This document shows, piece after piece, positions 44,701-51,302 of a stretch of 64,000 bases of DNA. The DNA is from JBGAJN01 sp044224905. GTDB taxonomy: Bacteria > Verrucomicrobiota > Verrucomicrobiia > Limisphaerales > JBGAJN01. The stretch covers positions 806,001-870,000 of the forward strand of contig JBGAJN010000002.1 in assembly GCA_044224905.1 (NCBI GenBank). Reading direction: 5' to 3'. The notes under the pieces are model-generated. The model saw only the letters and a list, made by a program, of their open reading frames with translations, made no database searches and was not told the DNA's origin. How positions within the stretch are numbered: the first letter of the stretch is position 1; each line of letters opens with the position of its first letter. A program made the position numbers and the translations under genes.

Positions 44701-44888
44701 GCGAAGTTTATGATAGCCGTGCTGTTATTCACGGGCGCGCCGCTTGGATTCCAGTTGCCGCTCGTGCTCCAGTTGTTGTTGCCGCCACCACCGTCCCAGG
44801 TCTGCGCGTTGACGCTTTTGAGCGCCGATGTCTGGAAAAGAGTGGCCACGGCGACCATGGCGAAAGGAAGCAATCGCTGACGATTCAT
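38769..44888 (-). CDS. Giant autotransporter-associated beta-strand repeat (PATR) protein with PEP-CTERM signal
   Basis: 2039 residues from ATG 44888 (signal peptide MNRQRLLPFAMVAVATLFQT and on, cleavage near VNAQTW). Almost the whole protein is repeated beta-helix units of the form G-x-L-x-L-S-G-S-N-x-Y-x-G-x-T-T-V-x-x-G-x-L and N-N-A-L-G-T-T. A block of about 433 residues is present twice in tandem: ADRRTTS-antisense landmarks 1299 bases apart encode near-identical SNADVVRLSASNQIPNAS segments. There is no C-terminal autotransporter barrel. Instead the end carries VPEPATW, a hydrophobic helix and a basic tail, a PEP-CTERM signal. It is probably an exosortase-sorted surface adhesin or matrix protein. 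A long frame on the opposite strand is only a shadow of the repeats. Confidence 0.9.
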   Translation of the reverse strand: MNRQRLLPFAMVAVATLFQTSALKSVNAQTWDGGGGNNNWSTSGNWNPSGAPVNNSTAIINFAGSTRTNPNLDISYSINRIIFTNGASGFALTSSAGTILTIGAGGITNKSANLQTINIGNIVLSAAQTWNALTNDLVISSTITNGGNTLTIDGANDTTLSGAISGTGGLTMVGTGTLLLSGSNNLSGTVTAGAGTIAIGNNYALGTGGLTLNGGSLLASGAARTITNLVNATGDFGIGGSQDLTFASNFNLTGNRVMTVSNSGLTTISGSLGQTTGTPTFTKAGTGTLVLSGSNTLANAITVSAGTLNIQNSNALGTTNFGTTVSSGATLELQGGVNVDSESLLISGNGNGGNGALRNVSGSNAWSGHTVQSANATIGSAAGTLTLSGNLTNGGFNTALVGGGNIIFGGIVSGTGNLTNNSTGTVSLEGTSANTISGALIVNAGTVLLNKTAGVNAFAGALTVGDGTGGSNADVVRLSASNQIPNASAVTVNSSGLLDLNDFSDTINLATNNGGAVTTGAGTLTMAGDLVAKSSNGTSATISGNLDLGGTRSFTVNTGSSTVDLDISATVSGANTLTKQGTGRMQLSGSNAYSGLTTVSAGQLRLTDNNALGTTAGTNLVVSGAAMELAGDITITGEALGISGTGVSGTGALLNVSGTNTWVGPITLGANSTIGSTAGMLMLDSNVNNGGFTLTFTGAGDAQVDGSISGSGALIKTNTGKLILTGSNSYTGATTISNGVVNIRSTNALGTTAAGTTVLSGGELQLQGGIAVGAEALTINSDGVTTNGSLRNISGSNVYGGALTFGSASTIGVDAGVLNLSNNINNGGFHSALIGAGDIILGGAISGAGNLTNNSTGTVSINGTTANTMSGALIVNSGTVLLNKTAGVNAVAGALTVGDGTGGSNADVVRLSASNQIPNASAVTVNSSGLLDLNGFSDTINLSANNGGAVATGTGTLTMAGDLVALSSNGTPATISGNLNLGGNRTFTVNNGSSTIDLDISASISGANTLSKQGTGTMQLSGSNSYSGVTTVAAGSLRLTDGGALGSTNAGTTVTAGAALELTNNVSVGLEFLTVNGTGTGTSGALLNVGGSNTWAGNVVLGSAATIGSSAGTLTLNGNLTNATFVPTFTGAGDTIVNGVISGSGGLTKSGTGSLILAGNNTYTGASTISSGTVVARHNNALGTTAGSTAISSAGSVQIDGNGLNIPEAINTLSATGGSVGALRNLGNTNTWSGVITLADAAASYRINSDAGLLNLTGGINETGNSGGKNITFGGAGNINVTGSILDSGGDMLLTKDGAGTLTLAGTNTYDGTSTISGGGLNLIYTNANSSKLSDTAALTLSGVSLDLIGGAHTDAVGSTTIDTGATSISRSSGSSILRMNTITHNTGGTVNFGATSIAQVDNANVNGILGGWATIGGADWAVNSLNGNDGPITAYTSYTDVALGGSIANAAPSNVRIIGGTTGNIALGSTTTFINTLLQNHASNATIDLAGRSLRLGTNGGILLPSGKGSLTIGTNAGSGTLFVGGSTTNVAGELIFFNNSTNGIIVNSTIANNGSGVLTLVNSGPGTVTLNGTNTFTGQSYLNDGVLSISKNSGLGAVGTGAQINFDGGTLQATSTFALDNAGSNRRAVVLSDNGGTFNVTEGNNLTVSGVISGVGALNKTGAGTTSLTAANTYSGKTTVTDGTLVLSNATALPGGILASGGTSALTINGGVIGLGNGNFTRDLGTGADQVQFTGSGGFAAFGADRSVNLGGGTPAATVTWNSGNFLPTGASLILGATNADKTVDFQNPINLDGAVRTVRVNNGNAAIDAILSGALTGAGSSGLTKTGGGTLSLTGINTFTGATTIDDGTLVASVAGALQNTSGITVNTGGTLLLAGSGDRINNAAAVALNGGTLNTAGLSETVGVLTLSADSTIDLGAGASIVNFANSASASWTGGTTLTIQGWSGSDNGGGTDQLFFGNSTSGLTAGQLAQISFLNPAGHAPGTYAAGILGNGEVVPVPEPATWIAFLSLSGMLVFRERKRLFHQLSGTIRPTNK
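41700..44300 (-). repeat. Tandem 1299-bp internal duplication in the PATR gene (approximate limits)
   Basis: Matching landmarks recur at a fixed offset: TGATTGCTCGCCGATAG starts at 42142 and at 43441 (1299 bases, 433 codons). The neighbouring segments encoding NKTAGVNA...AGALTVGDGTGGSNADV, LDLN-FSDTINL and MAGDLVA-SSNGT are nearly the same in both copies. Divergence increases away from this core. The outer borders are estimates. Confidence 0.75.
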
Positions 44889-45660
44889 AGAAAGAAATAT
44901 CCTATCTGCTAGGAACTGTCTGATTTTCGGACTCAAAATGCGACGCACGGTATTAGTTTGGTACATCTATGGGTTATCAACAATCGGTGTAGCCACAGTG
45001 CAATCTCCCGGGGAAACCATTGGAAATATGCAGCAAGATTAATTTGTTGCGACCTGTTAGCGGTGTTCAATTGTCAGGTAAAATGCATTCAAAACATTCG
45101 TAATTCGGGCATGGCAATGCTTAACTGTGTAACTATCCGTTACGGTATGCCTTGGTTCCCGGCGCTGGTAATAAGATCACTTTTTCATCCTGTTTTCAAT
45201 TTTAACTGTATGGTTTTCAGGCAGTTTTTTGTCGCAATTATCAGAATCAATAAGTGGCGTGAGTTGAGCGAATTGATGGAGTTACTACTGAAAGAGCGGT
45301 AATGAGACCTCCAGTGATACAGGTTCAATGTAGCGGATTGGGAGAATGGTGTCGGTGCGGACGTCTGCTCGCCCGGGGTGAAAGAGCGCGTATCGGGCGT
45401 GTCGATGAAGAAACAAGCTTTTAATGGCAACTGGCAGACTGGCTATAGCTGGCCGACTCGCGACGTATCAGGTCACGTCGGTTTCTGGCTTTGATTAATC
45501 AACCGGCGTTTAGACGCGTTTTCAGGGCCGGAGCCTGTTGTTCGCCGGGAGCCTGCTAACGGCGGTGCCATCCTCGTTGGCAGATTTTGACCCGCTTTGG
45601 TCGAGATAGCCGTAAAACTGTGTAAACCATGTGTAATCAATGACTTGCCGCTCTAATGCC

Positions 45661-46004
45661 ATGTCGGCTTCACGAAAAGGGATGTCGGTTTTGCCGAAAC
45701 TGACATCAGATTAGGCCAGCCTGACATCGTCTGCATTGGACCTGACATCAGGTTGGAGCCGGATGACATCAACCTCAGCCGAACTGACGTTGTCTCCCGC
45801 GCCCGCCTGATATCAGGTACAGCTCGTCCAGCATCAGGCTCGCAACGCTTGACATTGTTTGGCGTTGATCTGACATCGTCCCGAGCGGGGTTGGTATTAT
45901 TCGCGCTGGGCGAAACATCAGGCGCGTCGAGCACAACATCGGATCGCTCCGGCGTGCCCTCGTGGCCATGCGGAATTGCCTGTCCGCGACTGGGTCTGAA
46001 GTGA
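45661..46004. repeat. Degenerate 21-bp tandem repeat array (decayed heptapeptide-repeat ORF)
   Basis: About 16 units occur at 21-base spacing. A TGACATC-like core starts at 45701, 45722, 45743, 45764, 45785, 45808, 45829, 45850, 45871, 45892, 45913 and 45934. The single off-step (23 bases, 45785 to 45808) carries the palindrome CCTGATATCAGG (45806-45817). Two ATGTC variants precede the series. Read on the plus strand from ATG 45661 the units encode heptapeptides of the type (M/T)Sxxxx(L), such as TSSALDL, TSGWSRM and TSDRSGV, broken by a TAG in the third unit and by the 2-base shift. On the minus strand they read LMSxxxx (LMSGPMQ, TMSGWPN), broken only by the shift. Most likely a decayed repeat gene; a regulatory array is the alternative. 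Confidence 0.7.
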
Positions 46005-46289
46005 AATGGGCCGTTCGCAACCAGCTCAAACTATTTGTGAACTACCACTTGAGTCGAAGTGCCTCTGGCCACACCCACGACGACCTAGGCTAACTCCGCG
46101 ATCGGCTCGAGGATTTCCTATTGGCAGTCGCGGCAGTCGCTCTAGGTGCGGTCTCATGTCGGGCTTTCTCCCGCATCGCCACGCCTTGGAATCGCGGGCG
46201 TTCGATTCATGGCGTTTAGTTTATGCGACTCCGCTCAGTCTATGACTTATCGATGGATGTTATAGGAAACGACGGTAGTCATAGAGATC

Positions 46290-46356
46290 GTTCATGGACA
46301 CATGAACAAATCGGATCGGAAAGATGTTTCTCAAGGTTGAACATTTCTAAGAAATG
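46290..46356. promoter_or_regulatory. Inverted repeats upstream of the pilin gene
   Basis: Two perfect inverted repeats lie 130-200 bases before the pilin ATG: arms GTTCATG / CATGAAC with a 4-base centre (46290-46307), and CATTTCT / AGAAATG with a 1-base centre (46342-46356). Such short symmetric sites are typical operators for dimeric regulators. Their role here is inference, and no regulator gene is adjacent. Confidence 0.35.
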
Positions 46357-46486
46357 AGAAGAAAAAATGGCTCATTGTTGGGCGTTGCGCGTTGAAATTG
46401 AGGCAAAAATCCGCTCTAATCGCATTGTCAAAGGTCGGTTTGTGCCGGCTGGGTTTAAAATTCCTTAAGTCAAAAACTGCAACATT

Positions 46487-47107
46487 ATGAAGATCAAAAA
46501 CAGTATTTACCGGCGCACACGTGCGGCCTTCACTCTTATCGAAATGATCGGCGTCCTCGCCGTGATTGCCATCTTGGCCTCCCTGCTAGTGCCCAAGATC
46601 TTCACCGCAATCAACGACGCGCGTATCAACAGTACGGCGGTTAGTTATAACACCGTGAAGACAGCGATCATGGATCACTATGCGAAGTATGGGTCGCTGG
46701 CGAACAATGCCGGTACACCTATTTCGATTCCATTGACCAACGGGTTTGATAAGGTGCTGGTGACTGAGGGATTCCTCGACAAGCCATTTGCGGTTAAACT
46801 AGGCGATGGCACTACTAACACGACTATTCAGTTGGTTGCTGGGCTTTTAGCCACAAACTCGGTCACCGCTGCAAATAGCGCGTACGATCTCGATGGTAGT
46901 GGAACAACGGGTAACGATGCAGGCGGTTCTGCGGTGGTGCAGGCGATCATTGCGAATGTGTCTGAGGCGGATGCTCGTGAATTGAGCCTGTTGATTGACG
47001 GGCCCACGATGTCTACCGCTGCTGTTGGTGCGGATGATACTGCTGGCCGAGTCAAATATGCTTCGGCTGCGACTACGACGGTTTACGTCTACGTTACTCA
47101 TCGCTAA
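46487..47107 (+). CDS. Type IV pilin / GspG-like major pilin
   Basis: 206 residues. A short basic leader ends at A14, followed by FTLIEMIGVLAVIAILASLL, the class III methylation motif and membrane helix; Glu is at +5 (E19). The residue before the cleavage site is Ala, not the usual Gly. The head is rich in N, T, A and D with repeated NST/TTN segments, which suits an extracellular fibre subunit. It is the first gene of the pilus/secretion locus and is separated from the ATPase gene by a strong terminator, as expected of an abundant subunit. Confidence 0.88.
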   Translation: MKIKNSIYRRTRAAFTLIEMIGVLAVIAILASLLVPKIFTAINDARINSTAVSYNTVKTAIMDHYAKYGSLANNAGTPISIPLTNGFDKVLVTEGFLDKPFAVKLGDGTTNTTIQLVAGLLATNSVTAANSAYDLDGSGTTGNDAGGSAVVQAIIANVSEADARELSLLIDGPTMSTAAVGADDTAGRVKYASAATTTVYVYVTHR

Positions 47108-47153
47108 TGCACATAGGCGACACTTGCGTGTGCCGATGAAGCAGCTTGTATTG

Positions 47154-47188
47154 ACGGCCGGCCCGACTGTGGCCGGCCGTTTCTTCTT
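47154..47188 (+). terminator. Rho-independent terminator between pilin and ATPase genes
   Basis: A perfect 10-base GC-rich stem (ACGGCCGGCC at 47154-47163, GGCCGGCCGT at 47171-47180) with a 7-base loop is followed by TTCTTCTT. It sits 46 bases after the pilin stop and just before the ATPase ATG at 47195. Partial read-through would give more pilin than machine components. Confidence 0.85.
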
Positions 47189-47194
47189 GGAAGC

Positions 47195-48937
47195 ATGATT
47201 GCGAAACTACCAGAGCGGGAGGCGGTCCGGCGTCCGCATGTGCTCACGTTGAGTGAGCGGTTGGTTGCGGCGGGATTACTAACCCAGGAGCAGGCCGACT
47301 TGGCGCAGCGGGAGCAAAAGCGTAAGGGCGGGACGCTAAGTCAGATTCTGGTTCATTTGGGGGTGGTTGATCCGAAGGCGTTGTCGGAGTTTCTTGCCCG
47401 TGAAGCTGGGACAAAGCTTGTTAATTTAAATGGCGTCGCTATCGATCAGGCGGTGCTGCGTTTAATTCCGGTCGAGATTGCAAAGCGGACCCGCTCTTTG
47501 GCGATTTCCCGTAATGATCAAACGTTAACAGTGGCTTTAGCCGATCCGTTCAACGTGCTAACGATCGATACGTTGCATCAGGTTACCGGGTTGAGCATCG
47601 AGGTGGTCACTGCTCCGGAGCGGGATATTCTCAACTGTCTGGAGATCTACTATAAAAAGGGAGATTCCATCGACGTTTCGATCGAGAAGATTCTTGATCA
47701 AAAAGACAAGGAAACCGCTCTCGATCTCGACCGCGTGGTGACGGAACTGGGAGCCAAGCAGGATGAAGATGTTCCGGTGATTCGTTTGGTGAGCGAGATT
47801 ATATCCAAGGCGGTCAATATCGGTGCGAGCGACGTTCATTTTGAACCCGAGGAAAGTATGATGCGCATTCGCACGCGCATAGACGGTATTCTTCATCCAG
47901 AATTGCTCGTTCCAAAAGCAATGCAGTCGGCCATGACCATGCGGCTGAAAATTCTCGCTGATCTGGACGTTGCCGAAGCGCGAGTGCCGCAGGACGGGCG
48001 CGCATCGGTCGTGGTGGGGGGCCGTCAGGTGAATCTGCGCGTGTCGAGTTTGCCCACGGCGTTCGGTGAGAATGTGGTGATTCGAATTTTGGATCCTTCG
48101 GCGCAGATCTCAAACCTTTCGTCGTTGGGATTCGCTCCGGAAGTTTTAACCCAGTTTCGTGAGGCGATCAATCGTCCGCACGGAGTCATTCTGGTGACTG
48201 GTCCTACGGGCAGTGGGAAGACGACGACGCTCTACGCGGCGTTACACGAAGCGGCGACGATGGAAGTTAGTACGTTCACTTTGGAAGATCCAATTGAGTA
48301 CCGCATGCCGTTGGTGCGCCAGACGCAGGTGAAGGAGGAAATTGGACTTACCTTCAGCACTGGATTGCGAGCGCTGTTGCGGCAAGACCCTGACATCATT
48401 TTGGTCGGCGAGACGCGCGATACGGAGACGGCTCAGTTAATGGTGCGAGCGGCGTTGACCGGACATCTTGTGTTATCGACCCTTCATACCAATGATGCCG
48501 CGGGTGCGCTGCCACGCTTGATGGACATGGGAGTGGAGCCTTACCTATTGCCTGCAAGTCTAATTGGCATCATGGCACAGCGCCTAGTGCGCACTCTCTG
48601 CAATCATTGCAAAGAGGAAATCGGGGATCCGGAAAAGGTATTGTCCGCGTTGCGGATAGCTACCCCGGCAAACCTGCCATTGAAGCTATGGCGTGGCGTC
48701 GGTTGCGCAGATTGTAAAGGCACCGGCTATCGAGGGCGGCAGGGTATTTTTGAATTGATGCTGATCGACGAACGTTTTCATGACCCGATTGTGCGAAGGG
48801 CTGGTGCGCCTGAGTATCAACGGCTCGCCCGCGAAGCGGGCATGAAAACCATGCTCGAGGACGGTCTCCGCAAAGCGGTGACGGGAGTTACGACGGTTGA
48901 AGAGTTGTTGCGGGTGATCCGGATGAGTTCGAATTAA
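47195..48937 (+). CDS. Type IV pilus / type II secretion assembly ATPase (PilB/GspE)
   Basis: 580 residues. The N-terminal MshEN domain (AGLLTQEQADLAQREQKRKG and EFLAREAGTKLVNLNGV) is followed by the RecA-like core: Walker A GPTGSGKTT at residues 336-344 (Lys342), Asp box TFTLEDPIEYR, Walker B DPDIILVGETRD at about 398-409, and His box HLVLSTLHTNDA. A tetracysteine zinc site has CNHC at about 468 and CADC at about 504, as in PilB/GspE. The hexamer powers fibre extension at the cytoplasmic membrane. MshEN domains of some homologues bind cyclic di-GMP. No retraction ATPase (PilT) is seen. Confidence 0.96.
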   Translation: MIAKLPEREAVRRPHVLTLSERLVAAGLLTQEQADLAQREQKRKGGTLSQILVHLGVVDPKALSEFLAREAGTKLVNLNGVAIDQAVLRLIPVEIAKRTRSLAISRNDQTLTVALADPFNVLTIDTLHQVTGLSIEVVTAPERDILNCLEIYYKKGDSIDVSIEKILDQKDKETALDLDRVVTELGAKQDEDVPVIRLVSEIISKAVNIGASDVHFEPEESMMRIRTRIDGILHPELLVPKAMQSAMTMRLKILADLDVAEARVPQDGRASVVVGGRQVNLRVSSLPTAFGENVVIRILDPSAQISNLSSLGFAPEVLTQFREAINRPHGVILVTGPTGSGKTTTLYAALHEAATMEVSTFTLEDPIEYRMPLVRQTQVKEEIGLTFSTGLRALLRQDPDIILVGETRDTETAQLMVRAALTGHLVLSTLHTNDAAGALPRLMDMGVEPYLLPASLIGIMAQRLVRTLCNHCKEEIGDPEKVLSALRIATPANLPLKLWRGVGCADCKGTGYRGRQGIFELMLIDERFHDPIVRRAGAPEYQRLAREAGMKTMLEDGLRKAVTGVTTVEELLRVIRMSSN

Positions 48938-48949
48938 GCACGAGATTTC

Positions 48950-50185
48950 ATGCCGATATTTCATTACCAAGCTGTTGACAGTGGTGGTCGCAACGTGAAC
49001 GGAACGATGCCGGCCCACGATGAGTCGAACCTTGAAGATAAACTGAAAGCGGTTGGCTTTTGGCTGGTCGCCGCCAAGGAAGCCGTGAAGCCTGCCGCAT
49101 CCACGGACATCAAGGAGTCTAAGCTCAGTTGGGTCACCGGCTTGGGAAAGCATCGGCGGCGGGAGTTGATTGATTTCTGCACGTTGATGGGTTTTCAGGT
49201 GCGCGTCGGTATTCCCTTGGTACAGGCGCTGGAAATCGCCGGGGTAGAATGCGAACACGTTGGGTTTCGCAATGTCATCCTCGGTGTGAAGCGTCACGTT
49301 GAATCAGGCCTTCTATTTTGGGAGGCTTTGGAAAAGTATCCCACGACGTTTTCGCCCCAGTTCATCGCGATTATGCGGGCCGGTGAGCAGAGCAGCAAGC
49401 TGCCCGAGACCTTCGCCGACCTTAAGAAGTACCTGGAGTGGGTGGAACAGATCATCGCGGACGTTCGGCAGGCGAGCTTGTATCCCGCCATCGTGCTGAG
49501 TGTCGTGTGCTCGTTCGTTCTCTTCCTGTTCACCTACATCATCCCTAAATTTGTAGCGCTTTTGGATTCGGTTCACGCTCCGTTGCCGATGATCACGGTC
49601 ATTGTTTTTGGCGTCAGCGATTTCCTGAAATCGACTTGGTGGCTTTGGTTGCCGGGAATCGTCTGCGTAGTCATGGGGACTTTGATCGGCCGAAGGATGT
49701 TCAAGCCGTTCGCCTTGTTCCTCGATGGGTTGAAGTTGCAAATGCCGATCTTTGGGGATGTGAATCTGATGCTTGCCGTATCGCGCTACGCACACAATCT
49801 GGCGATCCTGTATCGATCGGGTATTCCAATCCTGCAAGCGCTGCAATTATGTCAGAAAATGGTGGGCAACGCCGTCGTGGAGAAAGCCGTGCACGAGGTG
49901 GAACAAAGTGTCAAGGGGGGCGATACGATCAGCGAAGCGATGCGTCAGCAGAAGATTTTTCCCGCTATGATTCTGCGGATGGTGATTATGGGCGAAACGA
50001 CCGGCAATTTGGACGCGGCACTCGAGAACGTTGCTGACTACTACAATCAGGTCATTCCCCGCCGGGTCAAGAAGGTCATCACTATTTTGGAACCATTGAT
50101 GATTGTGTTTCTGATTTTCGTAGTCGGTGCTGTGGCTTTGTCCATTTTCCTGCCGATCCTTTCGTTGATGGGAAAGCTTCGTTGA
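48950..50185 (+). CDS. Inner-membrane platform protein (PilC/GspF)
   Basis: 411 residues with the family start MPIFHYQAVDSGGRNVNGTM. There are two T2SSF domains, each with the G-x-x-L/F pattern (VGIPLVQALEIAGVE; SGIPILQALQLCQKMVG) and the MxxGExxGxLxxxLxxVAxYY motif (MRAGEQSSKLPETFADL; MGETTGNLDAALENVADYYN). Membrane helices lie at about 180-205, 225-250 and 385-405. It couples the ATPase to fibre assembly. It follows the ATPase gene by 12 bases and precedes a pseudopilin gene by one base. Confidence 0.95.
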   Translation: MPIFHYQAVDSGGRNVNGTMPAHDESNLEDKLKAVGFWLVAAKEAVKPAASTDIKESKLSWVTGLGKHRRRELIDFCTLMGFQVRVGIPLVQALEIAGVECEHVGFRNVILGVKRHVESGLLFWEALEKYPTTFSPQFIAIMRAGEQSSKLPETFADLKKYLEWVEQIIADVRQASLYPAIVLSVVCSFVLFLFTYIIPKFVALLDSVHAPLPMITVIVFGVSDFLKSTWWLWLPGIVCVVMGTLIGRRMFKPFALFLDGLKLQMPIFGDVNLMLAVSRYAHNLAILYRSGIPILQALQLCQKMVGNAVVEKAVHEVEQSVKGGDTISEAMRQQKIFPAMILRMVIMGETTGNLDAALENVADYYNQVIPRRVKKVITILEPLMIVFLIFVVGAVALSIFLPILSLMGKLR

Positions 50186-50186
50186 G

Positions 50187-51302
50187 ATGAAAATGAAAAC
50201 ATCAATAGTCCGGTTGGTGCGCGCCGGTAACCATTCCGCAGGCGGTCGCGCATTTTCAGTTCTCGAGATGGTGGGCGTTCTGGCGATCTTGGCGATTCTT
50301 GGATCGATGTTGGTACCGGCGGTGGTCAAGCGCGTTGACCAAGCCGCCTTGACTCAGGAAACCGCCAATCTTAGTGCCATCGCAGATGGCTACTCTCAGT
50401 ATGTTCTCGCCAGTAAATCTATTCCCAGCCACACAAACTGGGCGTCCCTCATTGCGGTAAGCCAGTTGGCGATGTCGCCGAATGCGGTAGCGACAAATGC
50501 CAGAGGGTGGGCCAGGGCGTTTGTTGTCGATCCGACTTTGAGCATTAGAGGCAGTGCATTACCCTACGTCCAGACGGCTAACGGAACCGGCACTAGCAAG
50601 CCGCTCAATGCACGGGTGATGATCGTCTCCTCTTTGAGCCGGGCATTGCCGATTGGGAGCGGACCTGCAAGCTCGCTCAGTGAATTCAACGCGATCTGGA
50701 ATACGGCGGATGGCGCCAAGCCAACAAATGCAACTTGGAGCGCTTGGGCTGGAAAAGGTGAGGATCTTCGTGTTAAAAAGATCAATCTCGAACCGCTCTT
50801 TCATCGTTTGATTTTGGTCAATCGCGATGCTGCAGGTGCGGGCGTGTTTACGATCGACAATCTTACCAATCAGGTGCCGGTGGGAGGCACGGGGACGAAC
50901 ACCTACTACCTTGATGGAACAGTGCTAGGAATGCAGAGCAACGCTACGTTGATGGTCAAAGAAATCATCAACGACGACATGAGCCGGGTTTTCGAAGGAG
51001 GTTATTGGCGAGACGAAATCGGCCCCATCTATATCGCAACAAACTATCTTTCGAGTTTTGCGACCAACGCCGCGCAATTCGTCACGAATTCGGCCAAGAG
51101 CGGGCTTCAGTGGGGAGGCACCCCTCAGCAACTTGCGACCGCGATGTCGGCTTACATGTATGCCTATACCTTGTGGTCTTCCAACAGTCCGTGCTTTTCC
51201 TATACCGGGACTGGAAACCCAAACTCTGCCGACTTGGTGACTTATGAATTGATTCACGAAGTGGTGGAGAGTTTTGCGAAATCGGGGAGTTTGGTTCCAT
51301 GA
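50187..51302 (+). CDS. Large pseudopilin-like protein
   Basis: 371 residues. The leader ends GGRA22, then FSVLEMVGVLAILAILGSML, with Glu at +5 and Ala before the cleavage site. The remaining 320 residues form a large head that begins NLSAIADGYSQYVLASKSIP, unlike the short GspH/I/J heads. It is similar in layout and in the IPSHTNWA segment to the next gene, so the two arose by duplication. It is probably a minor pilin at the fibre tip or a specialised pseudopilin. Its stop overlaps the next start by four bases. Confidence 0.82.
   Translation: MKMKTSIVRLVRAGNHSAGGRAFSVLEMVGVLAILAILGSMLVPAVVKRVDQAALTQETANLSAIADGYSQYVLASKSIPSHTNWASLIAVSQLAMSPNAVATNARGWARAFVVDPTLSIRGSALPYVQTANGTGTSKPLNARVMIVSSLSRALPIGSGPASSLSEFNAIWNTADGAKPTNATWSAWAGKGEDLRVKKINLEPLFHRLILVNRDAAGAGVFTIDNLTNQVPVGGTGTNTYYLDGTVLGMQSNATLMVKEIINDDMSRVFEGGYWRDEIGPIYIATNYLSSFATNAAQFVTNSAKSGLQWGGTPQQLATAMSAYMYAYTLWSSNSPCFSYTGTGNPNSADLVTYELIHEVVESFAKSGSLVP

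Larger units (their letters stand above)
44889..46486. other. 1.6-kb intergenic region between the PATR gene and the pilus locus
   Basis: The largest gap in the window, between divergent genes. It holds the 21-bp repeat array (45661-46004), a perfect 12-base palindrome TTGATTAATCAA at 45491-45502, an inverted repeat GTTCATG-GACA-CATGAAC at 46290-46307, and CATTTCT-A-AGAAATG at 46342-46356, both ahead of the pilin gene. A frame of 114 codons at 44958-45302 has no family resemblance and is probably not a gene. 44960-45300 is more AT-rich than the surrounding coding DNA. Confidence 0.5.

Noticed and set aside
38818..44880. Series of long frames on the plus strand opposite the PATR gene
   Set aside because: They repeat in step with the PATR repeats and are rich in P, V, A and L, as expected for the antisense of G/T/N/S-rich beta repeats; shadows only.
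44958..45302. A 114-codon frame in the large intergenic region
   Set aside because: No recognisable motif or family, unusual residue mix, AT-rich DNA and no clear ribosome-binding site; more likely chance.
45661..46004. CRISPR array
   Set aside because: The units are contiguous 21-mers without separate repeats and unique spacers of CRISPR size, and no cas genes are present.
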